Shown here piece by piece: positions 1-5,563 of a DNA stretch of 7,062 nucleotides. The notes beneath the pieces are model-generated. The model saw only the letters and a program-made list of their open reading frames with translations. It was not told the origin of the DNA and did no database searches. How positions within the stretch are numbered: position 1 is the first letter of the stretch; each line of letters opens with the position of its first letter. Origin of the DNA: Bacillota bacterium (GTDB lineage Bacteria; Bacillota; Clostridia; Lachnospirales; Cellulosilyticaceae); the NCBI GenBank assembly GCA_023457875.1, contig JAEXBC010000295.1, forward strand, positions 1-7,062, given 5' to 3'. The position numbers were made by a program, and so were the translations under genes.

Positions 1-1
1 C

Positions 2-1258
2 ATTGTTCAGTGGAATTATTTTTCATATGTTTTTCCTACTAGAGAACTCTGGGGATATCTCTTCTTCTTTTTATTTTTTGCAGTGCTATATTTTGATATG
101 AAGTTAGTTGGAGTTGCCACCGGAGGACTCGCTATATCTATTTTAGTTTCCTATATCATAAGAGGACGGATTTTATTACCAGCAAATGATGCGTTATTTG
201 TCCCAGATACAGTTTTGCGTATAGTATGCATTCTATTAACCATGTCAGCTGTGCTTTTGTTAACTTATTTAGCGGGAGTATTTTTGGTAAATGCTAAAAA
301 GGATGAACTAGAACGTAATAATAACAAAGTACAAAATGTGCTCAATAAGGTAACTGGCTTAACAGAAAAACTCAGTGCTGCAAGTAGTTCACTTTTGATG
401 ACATCGCAAAACGAAAGTGCCTCAACCCAGGAACTTTCAGCAATCAGCGAAAATTTATTAGCTAATAGCGATATCATAATAGATAAATCTTCCCAAAGTA
501 AGAATAACTTAATTGAATTAAAACAAAGTAGCCAAGATGTGGCAGATAAGATGCAAGAAGTAAATACGATTTCCGAAGAACTGGTAGACATTTCTGCTTC
601 CAATGAAACGGCATTAATGAATTTAATGAACATCAGTGAGAAGGTTGAAGATTCCACAAAAGGTACAAAGAAAATAACAGATAACTTATTACAGAGCGCT
701 ACTGAGATTGGAGAGACTTTAGAAATTATCAGTTCCATTGCTGCTTCCACCAATTTACTTGCCTTAAATGCTACTATTGAAGCTGCCAGAGCAGGAGAAG
801 CTGGCCGTGGTTTTGCAGTAGTTGCACAAGAGGTAGCAAAGCTAGCAAATAGCACCACTGCTTCTCTAAATGATGTCAATAAAGTAGTCATGAAAATTCA
901 GAATGATGCTCAAGAGGTTGCTCAGTTTATGAACGATAACTCCGCTCAGCTTATCGAACAAAACAAAGTGATGGTAGATACAGTAGCTGGAATTCGCACC
1001 ATGATGGATTTATTAAAGAAGTCAACACAAGCAATCAAGGACACAGATTTAATCCAGCAAAAGCACAGGGATATCATTACGCAAACTGTAGCTATTAATG
1101 AAGATATTACACGATGTATTGTTGATGAAAATAGTGAATTTACTGATATAGCCAATATGGTACAAGGAAATACTGAAGAAATTATGGAAATGGTTAAGCA
1201 GGTTGATATTTTAAATGGAATGATTACTGAACTTGAAAACATGTTGAATTACTCGTAG
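2..1258 (+). CDS. Methyl-accepting chemotaxis protein, 5'-partial
   Basis: C-terminal 418 residues of a membrane chemoreceptor that would signal to CheA/CheW in the cytoplasm. The frame is open from the left edge, so the true start lies outside the window; the GTG at 83 falls inside a hydrophobic segment with no ribosome binding site and is not a credible start. Counting from the first codon seen, hydrophobic stretches at about 16-31, 35-53 and 70-96 look like membrane helices. They are joined by short loops, with no large extracellular sensor domain in view. A long helical, Ser/Thr/Asn-rich coiled-coil region follows directly, with no recognisable HAMP domain. The signalling hairpin tip is at about 243-283 and includes [16 protein letters not shown] and [11 protein letters not shown], diagnostic of the family. 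There is no CheR-binding pentapeptide at the C-terminus. The ligand is unknown. The gene is unrelated to the lipid genes and is closed off by the terminator just downstream. Confidence 0.93.
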   Translation: MVQWNYFSYVFPTRELWGYLFFFLFFAVLYFDMKLVGVATGGLAISILVSYIIRGRILLPANDALFVPDTVLRIVCILLTMSAVLLLTYLAGVFLVNAKKDELERNNNKVQNVLNKVTGLTEKLSAASSSLLMTSQNESASTQELSAISENLLANSDIIIDKSSQSKNNLIELKQSSQDVADKMQEVNTISEELVDISASNETALMNLMNISEKVEDSTKGTKKITDNLLQSATEIGETLEIISSIAASTNLLALNATIEAARAGEAGRGFAVVAQEVAKLANSTTASLNDVNKVVMKIQNDAQEVAQFMNDNSAQLIEQNKVMVDTVAGIRTMMDLLKKSTQAIKDTDLIQQKHRDIITQTVAINEDITRCIVDENSEFTDIANMVQGNTEEIMEMVKQVDILNGMITELENMLNYS

Positions 1259-1275
1259 ACATTCGTTTACTCCCT

Positions 1276-1320
1276 AAAAACCGCTATTTCACACCCCTCA
1301 TCGTGAAATAGCGGTTTTTT
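1276..1320 (+). terminator. Intrinsic terminator of the chemoreceptor gene
   Basis: A perfect 17-bp inverted repeat pairs 1276-1292 with 1303-1319 around a 10-base loop. The 3' arm ends in a run of six T (1315-1320). It begins 17 bases after the chemoreceptor stop codon. The 5' arm carries the matching A run, so it may also stop leftward transcription. Confidence 0.93.
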
Positions 1321-1344
1321 GTTGGTATCATTAGAAAGAGTAAC

Positions 1345-1375
1345 GTGACAAAATATTACGATTATATTTTGTGAC
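1345..1375. repeat. Imperfect inverted repeat in intergenic DNA
   Basis: GTGACAAAATA at 1345-1355 faces TATTTTGTGAC at 1365-1375; ten of eleven positions pair, with one G-G mismatch. It lies in an AT-rich gap between the chemoreceptor terminator and the convergent flavoenzyme gene. It could be a protein-binding site or chance in AT-rich DNA. No promoter was found beside it. Confidence 0.35.
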
Positions 1376-1421
1376 TAAAAACACAAAAAAAGGTTAACAA
1401 TACAAATGCCTAAAGGTTTTA

Positions 1422-1461
1422 TGTGTTGCTATAGCATCCTGAAGCTATAGTCAGCAACACA
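1422..1461. repeat. Bulged hairpin next to the 1459-1515 hairpin
   Basis: TGTGTTGCT (1422-1430) pairs perfectly with AGCAACACA (1453-1461), and ATAGC (1431-1435) pairs with GCTAT (1444-1448), leaving a 4-base bulge at 1449-1452 and an 8-base loop. It sits between two converging genes, and its 3' arm overlaps the next hairpin by three bases, so the two structures compete for the same bases. It has no T-run on either side. It may be part of a composite transcription stop or an RNA-stabilising 3' structure for the leftward flavoenzyme transcript. Confidence 0.6.
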
Positions 1462-1515
1462 AGAGGGCTTTTCTTTTAAACACAAGGTTAAAAGAAAAGC
1501 CCTCTTGTTATTTTT
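1459..1515. terminator. Long perfect hairpin, probable terminator between convergent genes
   Basis: A perfect 21-bp stem pairs 1459-1479 with 1488-1508 around the 8-base loop ACACAAGG. On the plus strand a T-rich tail follows (five T at 1511-1515), giving a standard intrinsic terminator in that direction. It begins 17 bases past the stop codon of the leftward flavoenzyme gene, so it lies where that transcript should end. Read leftward, however, the stem is followed by GTTGCT rather than a T-run, so termination in that direction is less certain and may rely on the stem and the adjoining hairpin. Confidence 0.75.
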
Positions 1516-1524
1516 ATACATTTA

Positions 1525-2574
1525 TTAGGAAAGAGCGGTTTCAATTTCTTTGAAAATGTCTGAGACATGCTCTAGCTTGGTCGCCTTGTATGCATTGCTA
1601 CCACAAAAAAGAAGTGCATCCTTAAGATTTCCTGTTACTGCTGAAATGAGAGATTTTGAAATACAGTAAGGAATAGTGGTAATTGGGCATTTGTCGATGC
1701 AGTGATATAGACAAGCTTTGTTTCCTGGGGGTGATTGTATAAAAGAATTCAAAATGGCACGACCTGGCATACCTACTGGGCTTTTGACGATACCAATGGT
1801 TTCCTTGGTGGCGTTAATATAGGTTTCTTTGTAGCTTGTTGGAGCATCGCATTCATAGGTGGTCACAAAGCGTGTACCCATTTGTACACCATCTGCACCA
1901 GCCTCAAGAGCTACTTTTACGTCCTCCCCTGAATAAAAACCTCCAGCTACAATAACGGGGATTGTCTTTTGATATTTTGTTTCATATTCAGCTAATACTG
2001 CTTTGACATCTTTCATAATATCTAGTACATCTGGATGCGCATCAAGTTCTTCTACCTTAAAACCAAGATGGCCTCCAGCTAAAGGTCCTTCCACCACAAC
2101 GCAATCAGGTGCCACTTGGTGTTTACGATCCCACATACGGCAAATAACACTTGCTGCTTTTCCAGAAGAAACAATAGGCGCTATTTTGGTTTCAGTTCCC
2201 TTAGTGAAAAGTGGAAGCTCTATTGGTAGGCCTGCTCCAGAAATAATCAAATGGGCGCCGGCTTCCACGGCTTTTTTCACATATTCGCCATAGTGCTTTA
2301 ATGCCACCATAATATTAACACCGATGATACCGCTTGGAGCCAAGGCTTTCGCTTTTTGGATTTCTGATTTGAGTGCACGAAAATTAGCTTCTAGGGTGTT
2401 GGATATAAAGTCAAGTTCTTTGAAGCCGACTTGTGCGGCAGAGATGATACCAATCCCGCCATTTAGCGCCACGCTTCCAGCTAATTGGTGTAGGGAGATT
2501 CCTACGCCCATTCCACCTTGGATAATGGGAAGTTTTGGTCTTAGTGAACCAATTTGAAAAGATTTAATAGTCAT
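1525..2574 (-). CDS. FMN-dependent nitronate monooxygenase/FabK-superfamily enzyme, candidate UfaA
   Basis: A 349-residue soluble TIM-barrel flavoprotein. The N-terminal PIIQGGMGVGIS (about 16-27), GVNIMVAL (85-92), the GGH motif with His169 (position of the FabK/nitronate monooxygenase active-site His), VAGGFYSG (209-216) and QMGTRF (231-236) form the expected FMN-binding and catalytic signature. The C-terminal part carries Cys288, 292, 296 and 304 (C-X3-C-X3-C-X7-C), which the operon FabK lacks. The start has GAGGTG five bases upstream. It is transcribed away from the FAS II operon, with FabT-like operators over its own promoter. Context argues for a fatty acid role rather than nitronate detoxification: a UfaA-like unsaturated fatty acid enzyme, or a second enoyl reductase. 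Superfamily assignment is secure; the specific function is inference. The C-terminal cysteines might bind a metal or an iron-sulfur cluster. Confidence 0.9.
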   Translation of the reverse strand: MTIKSFQIGSLRPKLPIIQGGMGVGISLHQLAGSVALNGGIGIISAAQVGFKELDFISNTLEANFRALKSEIQKAKALAPSGIIGVNIMVALKHYGEYVKKAVEAGAHLIISGAGLPIELPLFTKGTETKIAPIVSSGKAASVICRMWDRKHQVAPDCVVVEGPLAGGHLGFKVEELDAHPDVLDIMKDVKAVLAEYETKYQKTIPVIVAGGFYSGEDVKVALEAGADGVQMGTRFVTTYECDAPTSYKETYINATKETIGIVKSPVGMPGRAILNSFIQSPPGNKACLYHCIDKCPITTIPYCISKSLISAVTGNLKDALLFCGSNAYKATKLEHVSDIFKEIETALS

Positions 2575-2579
2575 CGTTG

Positions 2580-2585
2580 CACCTC
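2580..2585 (-). promoter_or_regulatory. Ribosome binding site of the divergent flavoenzyme
   Basis: On the minus strand GAGGTG lies five bases before the ATG at 2574-2572. No other start codon nearby has a comparable site, which fixes the start of the 349-residue protein. Confidence 0.75.
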
Positions 2586-2594
2586 GTAAGGAAC

Positions 2595-2614
2595 ACTAAA
2601 AATAAATTTTTAGT
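2595..2614 (-). repeat. AT-rich hairpin in the leader of the flavoenzyme mRNA
   Basis: ACTAAAAAT (2595-2603) pairs perfectly with ATTTTTAGT (2606-2614) around a 2-base centre. It lies between the operator at 2622-2638 and the ribosome binding site, within the predicted leader of the leftward transcript. Its sequence differs from the TTTGA/TCAAA operators, so it is either an RNA leader hairpin or a site for another protein. With only A-T rich pairs it would be weak as RNA. Confidence 0.4.
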
Positions 2615-2621
2615 TTCAAAA

Positions 2622-2638
2622 TGTTTGAATTTCAAAGT
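2622..2638. promoter_or_regulatory. FabT-type operator 1 (flavoenzyme side)
   Basis: Centred on 2630, with a perfect 13-bp core TTTGAATTTCAAA (2624-2636). It matches 12 of 17 positions of the best site in the region (2644-2660) in the same register. A further TTCAAA half-site at 2615-2620 faces the TTTGAA at 2624-2629 across three bases, so half-sites run on in tandem. It lies just downstream of the predicted leftward start site, where bound repressor would block transcription. Confidence 0.65.
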
Positions 2639-2643
2639 ATAAA

Positions 2644-2660
2644 ACTTTGATAATCAAAGT
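2644..2660. promoter_or_regulatory. FabT-type operator 2, perfect palindrome over the flavoenzyme promoter
   Basis: ACTTTGAT-A-ATCAAAGT is a perfect 17-bp palindrome centred on 2652. It closely resembles the TTTGATTATCAAA core known for streptococcal FabT operators (from memory of the family). It overlaps the -10 box of the leftward promoter by three bases and covers the predicted transcription start. Its centre is 22 bp, about two helical turns, from operator 1. Confidence 0.85.
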
Positions 2661-2686
2661 ATATAGTTAAGACCCAGTGTTGTCAA
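2658..2686 (-). promoter_or_regulatory. Promoter of the divergent flavoenzyme
   Basis: On the minus strand a perfect -35 box TTGACA (2686-2681) is followed by a 17-bp spacer and a -10 box TATACT (2663-2658; five of six consensus bases). Transcription should start near 2651, giving a leader of about 75 bases. The -10 box runs directly into operator 2. Confidence 0.85.
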
Positions 2687-2723
2687 TAATATAGTACGGA
2701 AAAGTAAAGTTGAAAAATGATAT

Positions 2724-2752
2724 TGACAAGGCAAGAGGGTGGTCATATACTT
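2724..2752 (+). promoter_or_regulatory. Promoter of the FAS II operon
   Basis: TTGACA (2724-2729), a 17-bp spacer and TATACT (2747-2752): the same -35, spacing and -10 as the divergent promoter. The start site should fall near 2759, giving a leader of about 90 bases before fabT. The -10 box runs directly into operator 3. The two -35 boxes are 37 bp apart, back to back. Confidence 0.88.
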
Positions 2753-2766
2753 TGAATATAAAATAC
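2750..2766. promoter_or_regulatory. FabT-type operator 3 (half-strong) over the operon -10 box
   Basis: ACTTTGA on the left arm is an exact half-site; the right arm (to 2766) is degenerate, with 12 of 17 positions matching operator 2. It overlaps the -10 box in the same way as operator 2 does at the other promoter. Its last base is the first base of operator 4. Confidence 0.55.
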
Positions 2767-2782
2767 TTTGAAATGCAAAGTA
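2766..2782. promoter_or_regulatory. FabT-type operator 4 (operon side)
   Basis: TACTTTG (2765-2771) and CAAAGTA (2777-2783) are perfect 7-bp arms around five bases, in the same 17-bp register as operator 2 (centre 2774). It lies immediately downstream of the predicted operon start site, where repressor would block RNA polymerase. As fabT is the first gene, this implies autoregulation. Confidence 0.78.
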
Positions 2783-2786
2783 AATA

Positions 2787-2803
2787 GATTGAAATATGAA
2801 GTA
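2787..2803. promoter_or_regulatory. Possible degenerate FabT-type site 5
   Basis: AGATTGAAATATGAAGT keeps TTGA and AAGT half-site elements and matches 10 of 17 positions of operator 2. Its centre (2795) is 21 bp from operator 4, about two helical turns, which mirrors the 22-bp spacing of operators 1 and 2. The sequence match alone would not be convincing in AT-rich DNA. Confidence 0.3.
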
Positions 2804-2834
2804 AGTAGATTACACTCACAGAGGTATAGAGGCT

Positions 2835-2840
2835 AGGAGG
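2835..2840 (+). promoter_or_regulatory. Ribosome binding site that sets the fabT start
   Basis: AGGAGG ends two bases before the ATG at 2843 but eight bases before the ATG at 2849. Only the second spacing is normal, so 2849 is taken as the start and the 5' ATG as part of the initiation region. Confidence 0.75.
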
Positions 2841-2848
2841 AGATGAAG

Positions 2849-3295
2849 ATGCAAGATTCAATAGAAGTAATCAATGCGCTACTGGTTAATTCGTTTAATA
2901 AAATACTTGCTATTGAAAAGTATGCATTAGAGAAAGGTCCATTTAGTGACTTGACTATTACTGAGCTGCATGCTATTGAGGCTATTGGCCTGCACGAAGC
3001 AACAATGACCGAGACAGCGAGCAAGCTAGGCATTACAGTTGGAAGTCTAACAGTTACCATGAACCGCTTAGTGCAAAAAGAATATGTGATTAGAGAATAT
3101 AGTCCAAGTGATAGGCGCTATGTGAAACTGGTGCTCACACAAAAGGGAAAGCTTGCTTGGCGACTACATGATAGTTTTCATCGCCATATGGTGAAAAGTA
3201 TGCTGGTAGGATTAAAAGAAGATGAGCACAAGGTGCTGATTCAATCCTTACAACGATTAACTCTTTTTTTTCAAGAAGAGTACCTGAATAAATAG
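2849..3295 (+). CDS. fabT: MarR-family repressor of fatty acid synthesis FabT
   Basis: A 148-residue cytoplasmic dimeric winged-helix protein. Known FabT proteins repress FAS II genes when bound to long-chain acyl-ACP. Here an N-terminal dimerisation helix (about 5-29) leads to the DNA-binding domain: MTETASKLG (53-61) is the first HTH helix, VGSLTVTMNRLVQK (64-77) the recognition helix, and the wing follows with PSDRRYVKLVLTQKG (86-100). C-terminal helices (about 104-145) complete the dimer. The length is typical of MarR/FabT. The FabT call rests on three things: it is the first gene of a FAS II operon, it is directly before fabH as in streptococci, and the region upstream has palindromes close to the known FabT site. 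A second in-frame ATG six bases upstream (2843) is too close to the AGGAGG to be preferred. fabH follows 12 bases after the stop. Autoregulation is likely. Confidence 0.9.
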   Translation: MQDSIEVINALLVNSFNKILAIEKYALEKGPFSDLTITELHAIEAIGLHEATMTETASKLGITVGSLTVTMNRLVQKEYVIREYSPSDRRYVKLVLTQKGKLAWRLHDSFHRHMVKSMLVGLKEDEHKVLIQSLQRLTLFFQEEYLNK

Positions 3296-3307
3296 AGGAG
3301 AAAAGTA

Positions 3308-4276
3308 ATGAATGGAATGAAAGTAAGTGGTTTAGGGAAGGCTGTACCCGTAAGAAGGGTCACAAATGATGAATTAAGTGCGTTAGTAGATACATCCCAC
3401 GAATGGATTTACAGTAGAACAGGGATTGAGGCAAGACACGTTGCTGAAACAGAGACAACGACTTATTTAGCTACTTGTGCTGCAAAAGAAGCCTTAATAG
3501 ATAGTGGACTAAATGAGGAATGCATAGACTTAGTCATCGTTGCAACAGTTTCTCCCGATAGTACTATGCCTACTACAGCCTGTGAAGTAGCCAAGGCGCT
3601 CCATTTAACAAAGGCAGTTTGTTTTGATATGGCAGCCGCATGCAGTGGTTTTGTGTATGCAACGCAGGTTGCCCATAGCATGATTCAAACTGGTGCTGCT
3701 AAAAATGCACTTGTTATTGGGGCGGATGTATTAAGTAAGGTGCTTAACTGGGAAGATCGAGGCAGCTGTGTCTTATTTGGAGATGGGGCAGGCGCTGTTG
3801 TTTATGAAGGAACACAGGAAAGTAAGGTGCATCATATCAGCTTATGTGCTGATCCAACAGGCAGTGAGTATATTACTCTGCCTACAGGGCATTTTAGCCA
3901 TACCTTTTATCAAGTGGAGGAGAAAAAGCCCTATATAGGGATGCAGGGAAAGGAAGTCTACTGCTTTGCCACCACTAGAGTACCTGAAAATATCGAGGAG
4001 GTACTTAAAGATGCGGGCTATACACCAGAGGATATTGACTGGTTTGTCCTGCATCAAGCCAATTCTCGCATTATCGATAGTGTGGCTAAGAAGCTAAAGG
4101 TGCCGCTTGATAAGTTCTTTAAGAACCTTCAGGAATATGGTAATACCTCAGCTGCAAGTATCCCCATCGCACTATGTGAGTTAAGTCCACAGTTAAAGAA
4201 GGGCCAGAAGCTTATCTTAACAGGTTATGGGGCAGGGCTTACCTGGGGCACGATGCTTCTAGAATGGAGCAAATAA
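3308..4276 (+). CDS. fabH: 3-oxoacyl-ACP synthase III (KAS III)
   Basis: A 322-residue thiolase-fold enzyme that starts fatty acid synthesis by condensing an acyl-CoA primer with malonyl-ACP. The full catalytic triad is visible. Cys112 lies in DMAAACSGF, the same number as in E. coli FabH. His249 lies in VLHQANSRI and Asn279 in EYGNTSAASIP. The N-terminal DEWI-like segment reads HEWIYSRTGI (31-40), and the C-terminal GYGAGLTWG (307-315) is also typical. Full length. The start has GAGGAG seven bases upstream; a second ATG four codons in is less well placed. The gene follows fabT closely, so both probably share one transcript. A 61-bp gap separates it from acpP. Whether it prefers acetyl-CoA or branched primers cannot be read from the sequence. 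Confidence 0.97.
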   Translation: MNGMKVSGLGKAVPVRRVTNDELSALVDTSHEWIYSRTGIEARHVAETETTTYLATCAAKEALIDSGLNEECIDLVIVATVSPDSTMPTTACEVAKALHLTKAVCFDMAAACSGFVYATQVAHSMIQTGAAKNALVIGADVLSKVLNWEDRGSCVLFGDGAGAVVYEGTQESKVHHISLCADPTGSEYITLPTGHFSHTFYQVEEKKPYIGMQGKEVYCFATTRVPENIEEVLKDAGYTPEDIDWFVLHQANSRIIDSVAKKLKVPLDKFFKNLQEYGNTSAASIPIALCELSPQLKKGQKLILTGYGAGLTWGTMLLEWSK

Positions 4277-4337
4277 AATAAGGTCCAAAGGCGAAAGCTT
4301 TTTAGGATAAATCAATTAACTTATAGGAGGAAATAAA

Positions 4338-4562
4338 ATGTTAGAAAGATTACAAGCAGTTATAGCAGACAAATTAAGTGTGGAGGCAAGTGAAGTAAAA
4401 TTGGAGTCAACCTTCCGTGAGGATTTAGGAGCTGACTCATTAGATTTATTTGAGGTGGTTATGGGTATTGAAGAGGAATTTGGTATTGCCATTGATAACG
4501 ATGATTTAGAAAAAATTCAAACTGTAGGTGACGCCCTCAATTATATTACTGAAAAACAATAA
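4338..4562 (+). CDS. acpP: Acyl carrier protein
   Basis: A 74-residue acidic four-helix protein that carries growing acyl chains on a 4'-phosphopantetheine arm. The attachment Ser34 lies in GADSLDLFEVVMGIEEEF, the family signature, with the recognition helix II following directly. The C-terminal QTVGDALNYI is also typical. Full length. It has a strong AGGAGG seven bases upstream, in keeping with the high level of ACP needed. It lies between fabH and fabK as in the streptococcal FAS II operon. Charged holo-ACP is both the substrate carrier for all the neighbours and, by family knowledge, the corepressor carrier for FabT. Confidence 0.97.
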   Translation: MLERLQAVIADKLSVEASEVKLESTFREDLGADSLDLFEVVMGIEEEFGIAIDNDDLEKIQTVGDALNYITEKQ

Positions 4563-4585
4563 GCTATAAGGAGGAAAGAACAGTA

Positions 4586-5551
4586 ATGAAAACAATATGT
4601 GAATTACTGAATATTTCCTTTCCTATTATTCAAGGAGGCATGGCATGGGTGGCAACACATAGTATTGCAGCAGCCGTATCTGAAGCTGGAGGCTTAGGGA
4701 TCATTGCTGCAGGTCATGCGCCAGGTGAGTGGTTACGAGAGGAAATTAGAGCATGTAAGCAAAAAACAAATAAACCCTTTGGGGTTAACGTCATGTTACT
4801 TAGTCCCTATGTAGATGAAGTGGCTCAAATTGTAGTCGAAGAGGGCGTTAAGGTCCTTACCACAGGAGCAGGCAATCCAGGTAAGTATATGGAGGCGTGG
4901 AAAAAGGCGGGTATCAAGGTGATTCCTGTTATACCTTCAGTGGCATTAGCTAAACGTATGGAAAGCTGTGGGGCTGATGCAGTTGTTGCTGAAGGCTGTG
5001 AGTCAGGTGGACATATTGGTGAGCTAACCACAATGGCTTTAGTGCCACAAGTGGTTGATGCCGTGTCGATTCCTGTTATTGCAGCAGGTGGTATTGGTGA
5101 TGGAAGAGGTGTGGCAGCGGCCTTTATGCTAGGGGCCAAAGGGGTTCAAATTGGTACTAGGTTTTTGGTGGCCAAGGAATGTGATATTCCTCAAAGCTAT
5201 AAAGATAGAGTGATTAAAGCCTCTGATATTGATGCAGTGGTAACGGGGCGTTCTACAGGGCATCCTGTAAGAAGTCTTAGAAATCAGTTAACCCGTCAGT
5301 TTTTACAGCTAGAAAAAGAAGGCGCCCCTCTTGAAGAACTTGATAAGCTTGGCGTTGGTGCACTTAGAAAGGCGGCTGTTGAGGGTGATGTGATGATGGG
5401 CTCTGTCCTTGCAGGACAAATCTCAGGAATGATCAAAAAAGAAGAAACAGCCTATGAAATCATCAAAGAAATGATGTTTACACTTGAGAGATCCCTAGAG
5501 CTAAGACCAGATGGCTTAGAACAAATGCTTAAACAGTTAGAAAATAAATAA
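4586..5551 (+). CDS. fabK: Enoyl-ACP reductase II (FMN-dependent)
   Basis: A 321-residue TIM-barrel flavoprotein that reduces trans-2-enoyl-ACP with NAD(P)H, the last step of each elongation cycle. Motifs in order: PIIQGGMAWVA (13-23), FGVNVML (65-71), TTGAGNPG (92-99), EGCESGGHIGE with the active-site His143 (136-146), the FMN phosphate-binding region IAAGGIGDGRG (165-175), and VQIGTRFLV (187-195). Length and motifs match Streptococcus pneumoniae FabK, whose catalytic His is at 144. The cysteine motif of the divergent paralog at 1525-2574 is absent. AAGGAGG lies 11 bases before the ATG. It sits between acpP and fabD, the usual place for FabK. No FabI/FabL-type reductase is seen in the window, so this is probably the main reductase. 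Confidence 0.96.
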   Translation: MKTICELLNISFPIIQGGMAWVATHSIAAAVSEAGGLGIIAAGHAPGEWLREEIRACKQKTNKPFGVNVMLLSPYVDEVAQIVVEEGVKVLTTGAGNPGKYMEAWKKAGIKVIPVIPSVALAKRMESCGADAVVAEGCESGGHIGELTTMALVPQVVDAVSIPVIAAGGIGDGRGVAAAFMLGAKGVQIGTRFLVAKECDIPQSYKDRVIKASDIDAVVTGRSTGHPVRSLRNQLTRQFLQLEKEGAPLEELDKLGVGALRKAAVEGDVMMGSVLAGQISGMIKKEETAYEIIKEMMFTLERSLELRPDGLEQMLKQLENK

Positions 5552-5552
5552 A

Positions 5553-5558
5553 AGGTGG
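5553..5558 (+). promoter_or_regulatory. Ribosome binding site that sets the fabD start
   Basis: AGGTGG lies five bases before the ATG at 5564. The GTG at 5555, which would give a protein three residues longer, is inside this site and has nothing suitable before it, so it is not the start. Confidence 0.8.
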
Positions 5559-5563
5559 TAAAG

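Noticed and set aside
83..85. GTG as the start of the chemoreceptor
   Set aside because: The frame is open to the left edge, the GTG is inside a hydrophobic membrane segment, and no ribosome binding site precedes it. The gene is 5'-partial.
265..891. 208-codon open frame on the minus strand inside the chemoreceptor
   Set aside because: It is the complement of a Ser/Ala/Asn-rich coiled-coil gene, shows no recognisable domain, and the plus frame carries the conserved chemoreceptor motifs.
1321..1515. A small plus-strand RNA ending at the 1459-1515 hairpin
   Set aside because: No -35/-10 pair with good spacing was found between 1321 and 1420, so the transcript itself is not supported and only the hairpins are reported.
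2003..2557. Plus-strand open frames across the flavoenzyme gene
   Set aside because: They are shadows opposite a conserved FMN-enzyme frame and have no ribosome binding sites or recognisable motifs.
2686..2700. FapR-type operator near TAGTAC in the promoter region
   Set aside because: Only a short TAGTAC word is present without the long FapR palindrome, and the TTTGA/TCAAA sites and the adjacent MarR gene point to FabT instead.
2667..2861. 64-codon minus-strand frame across the divergent promoter region
   Set aside because: It covers both promoters and the operators and has no family resemblance; its composition is that of translated AT-rich control DNA.
4277..4337. Possible internal promoter or attenuator between fabH and acpP
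   Set aside because: Apart from the AGGAGG of acpP, the 61-bp gap shows no convincing -35/-10 pair and only a weak AAAG/CTTT pairing.
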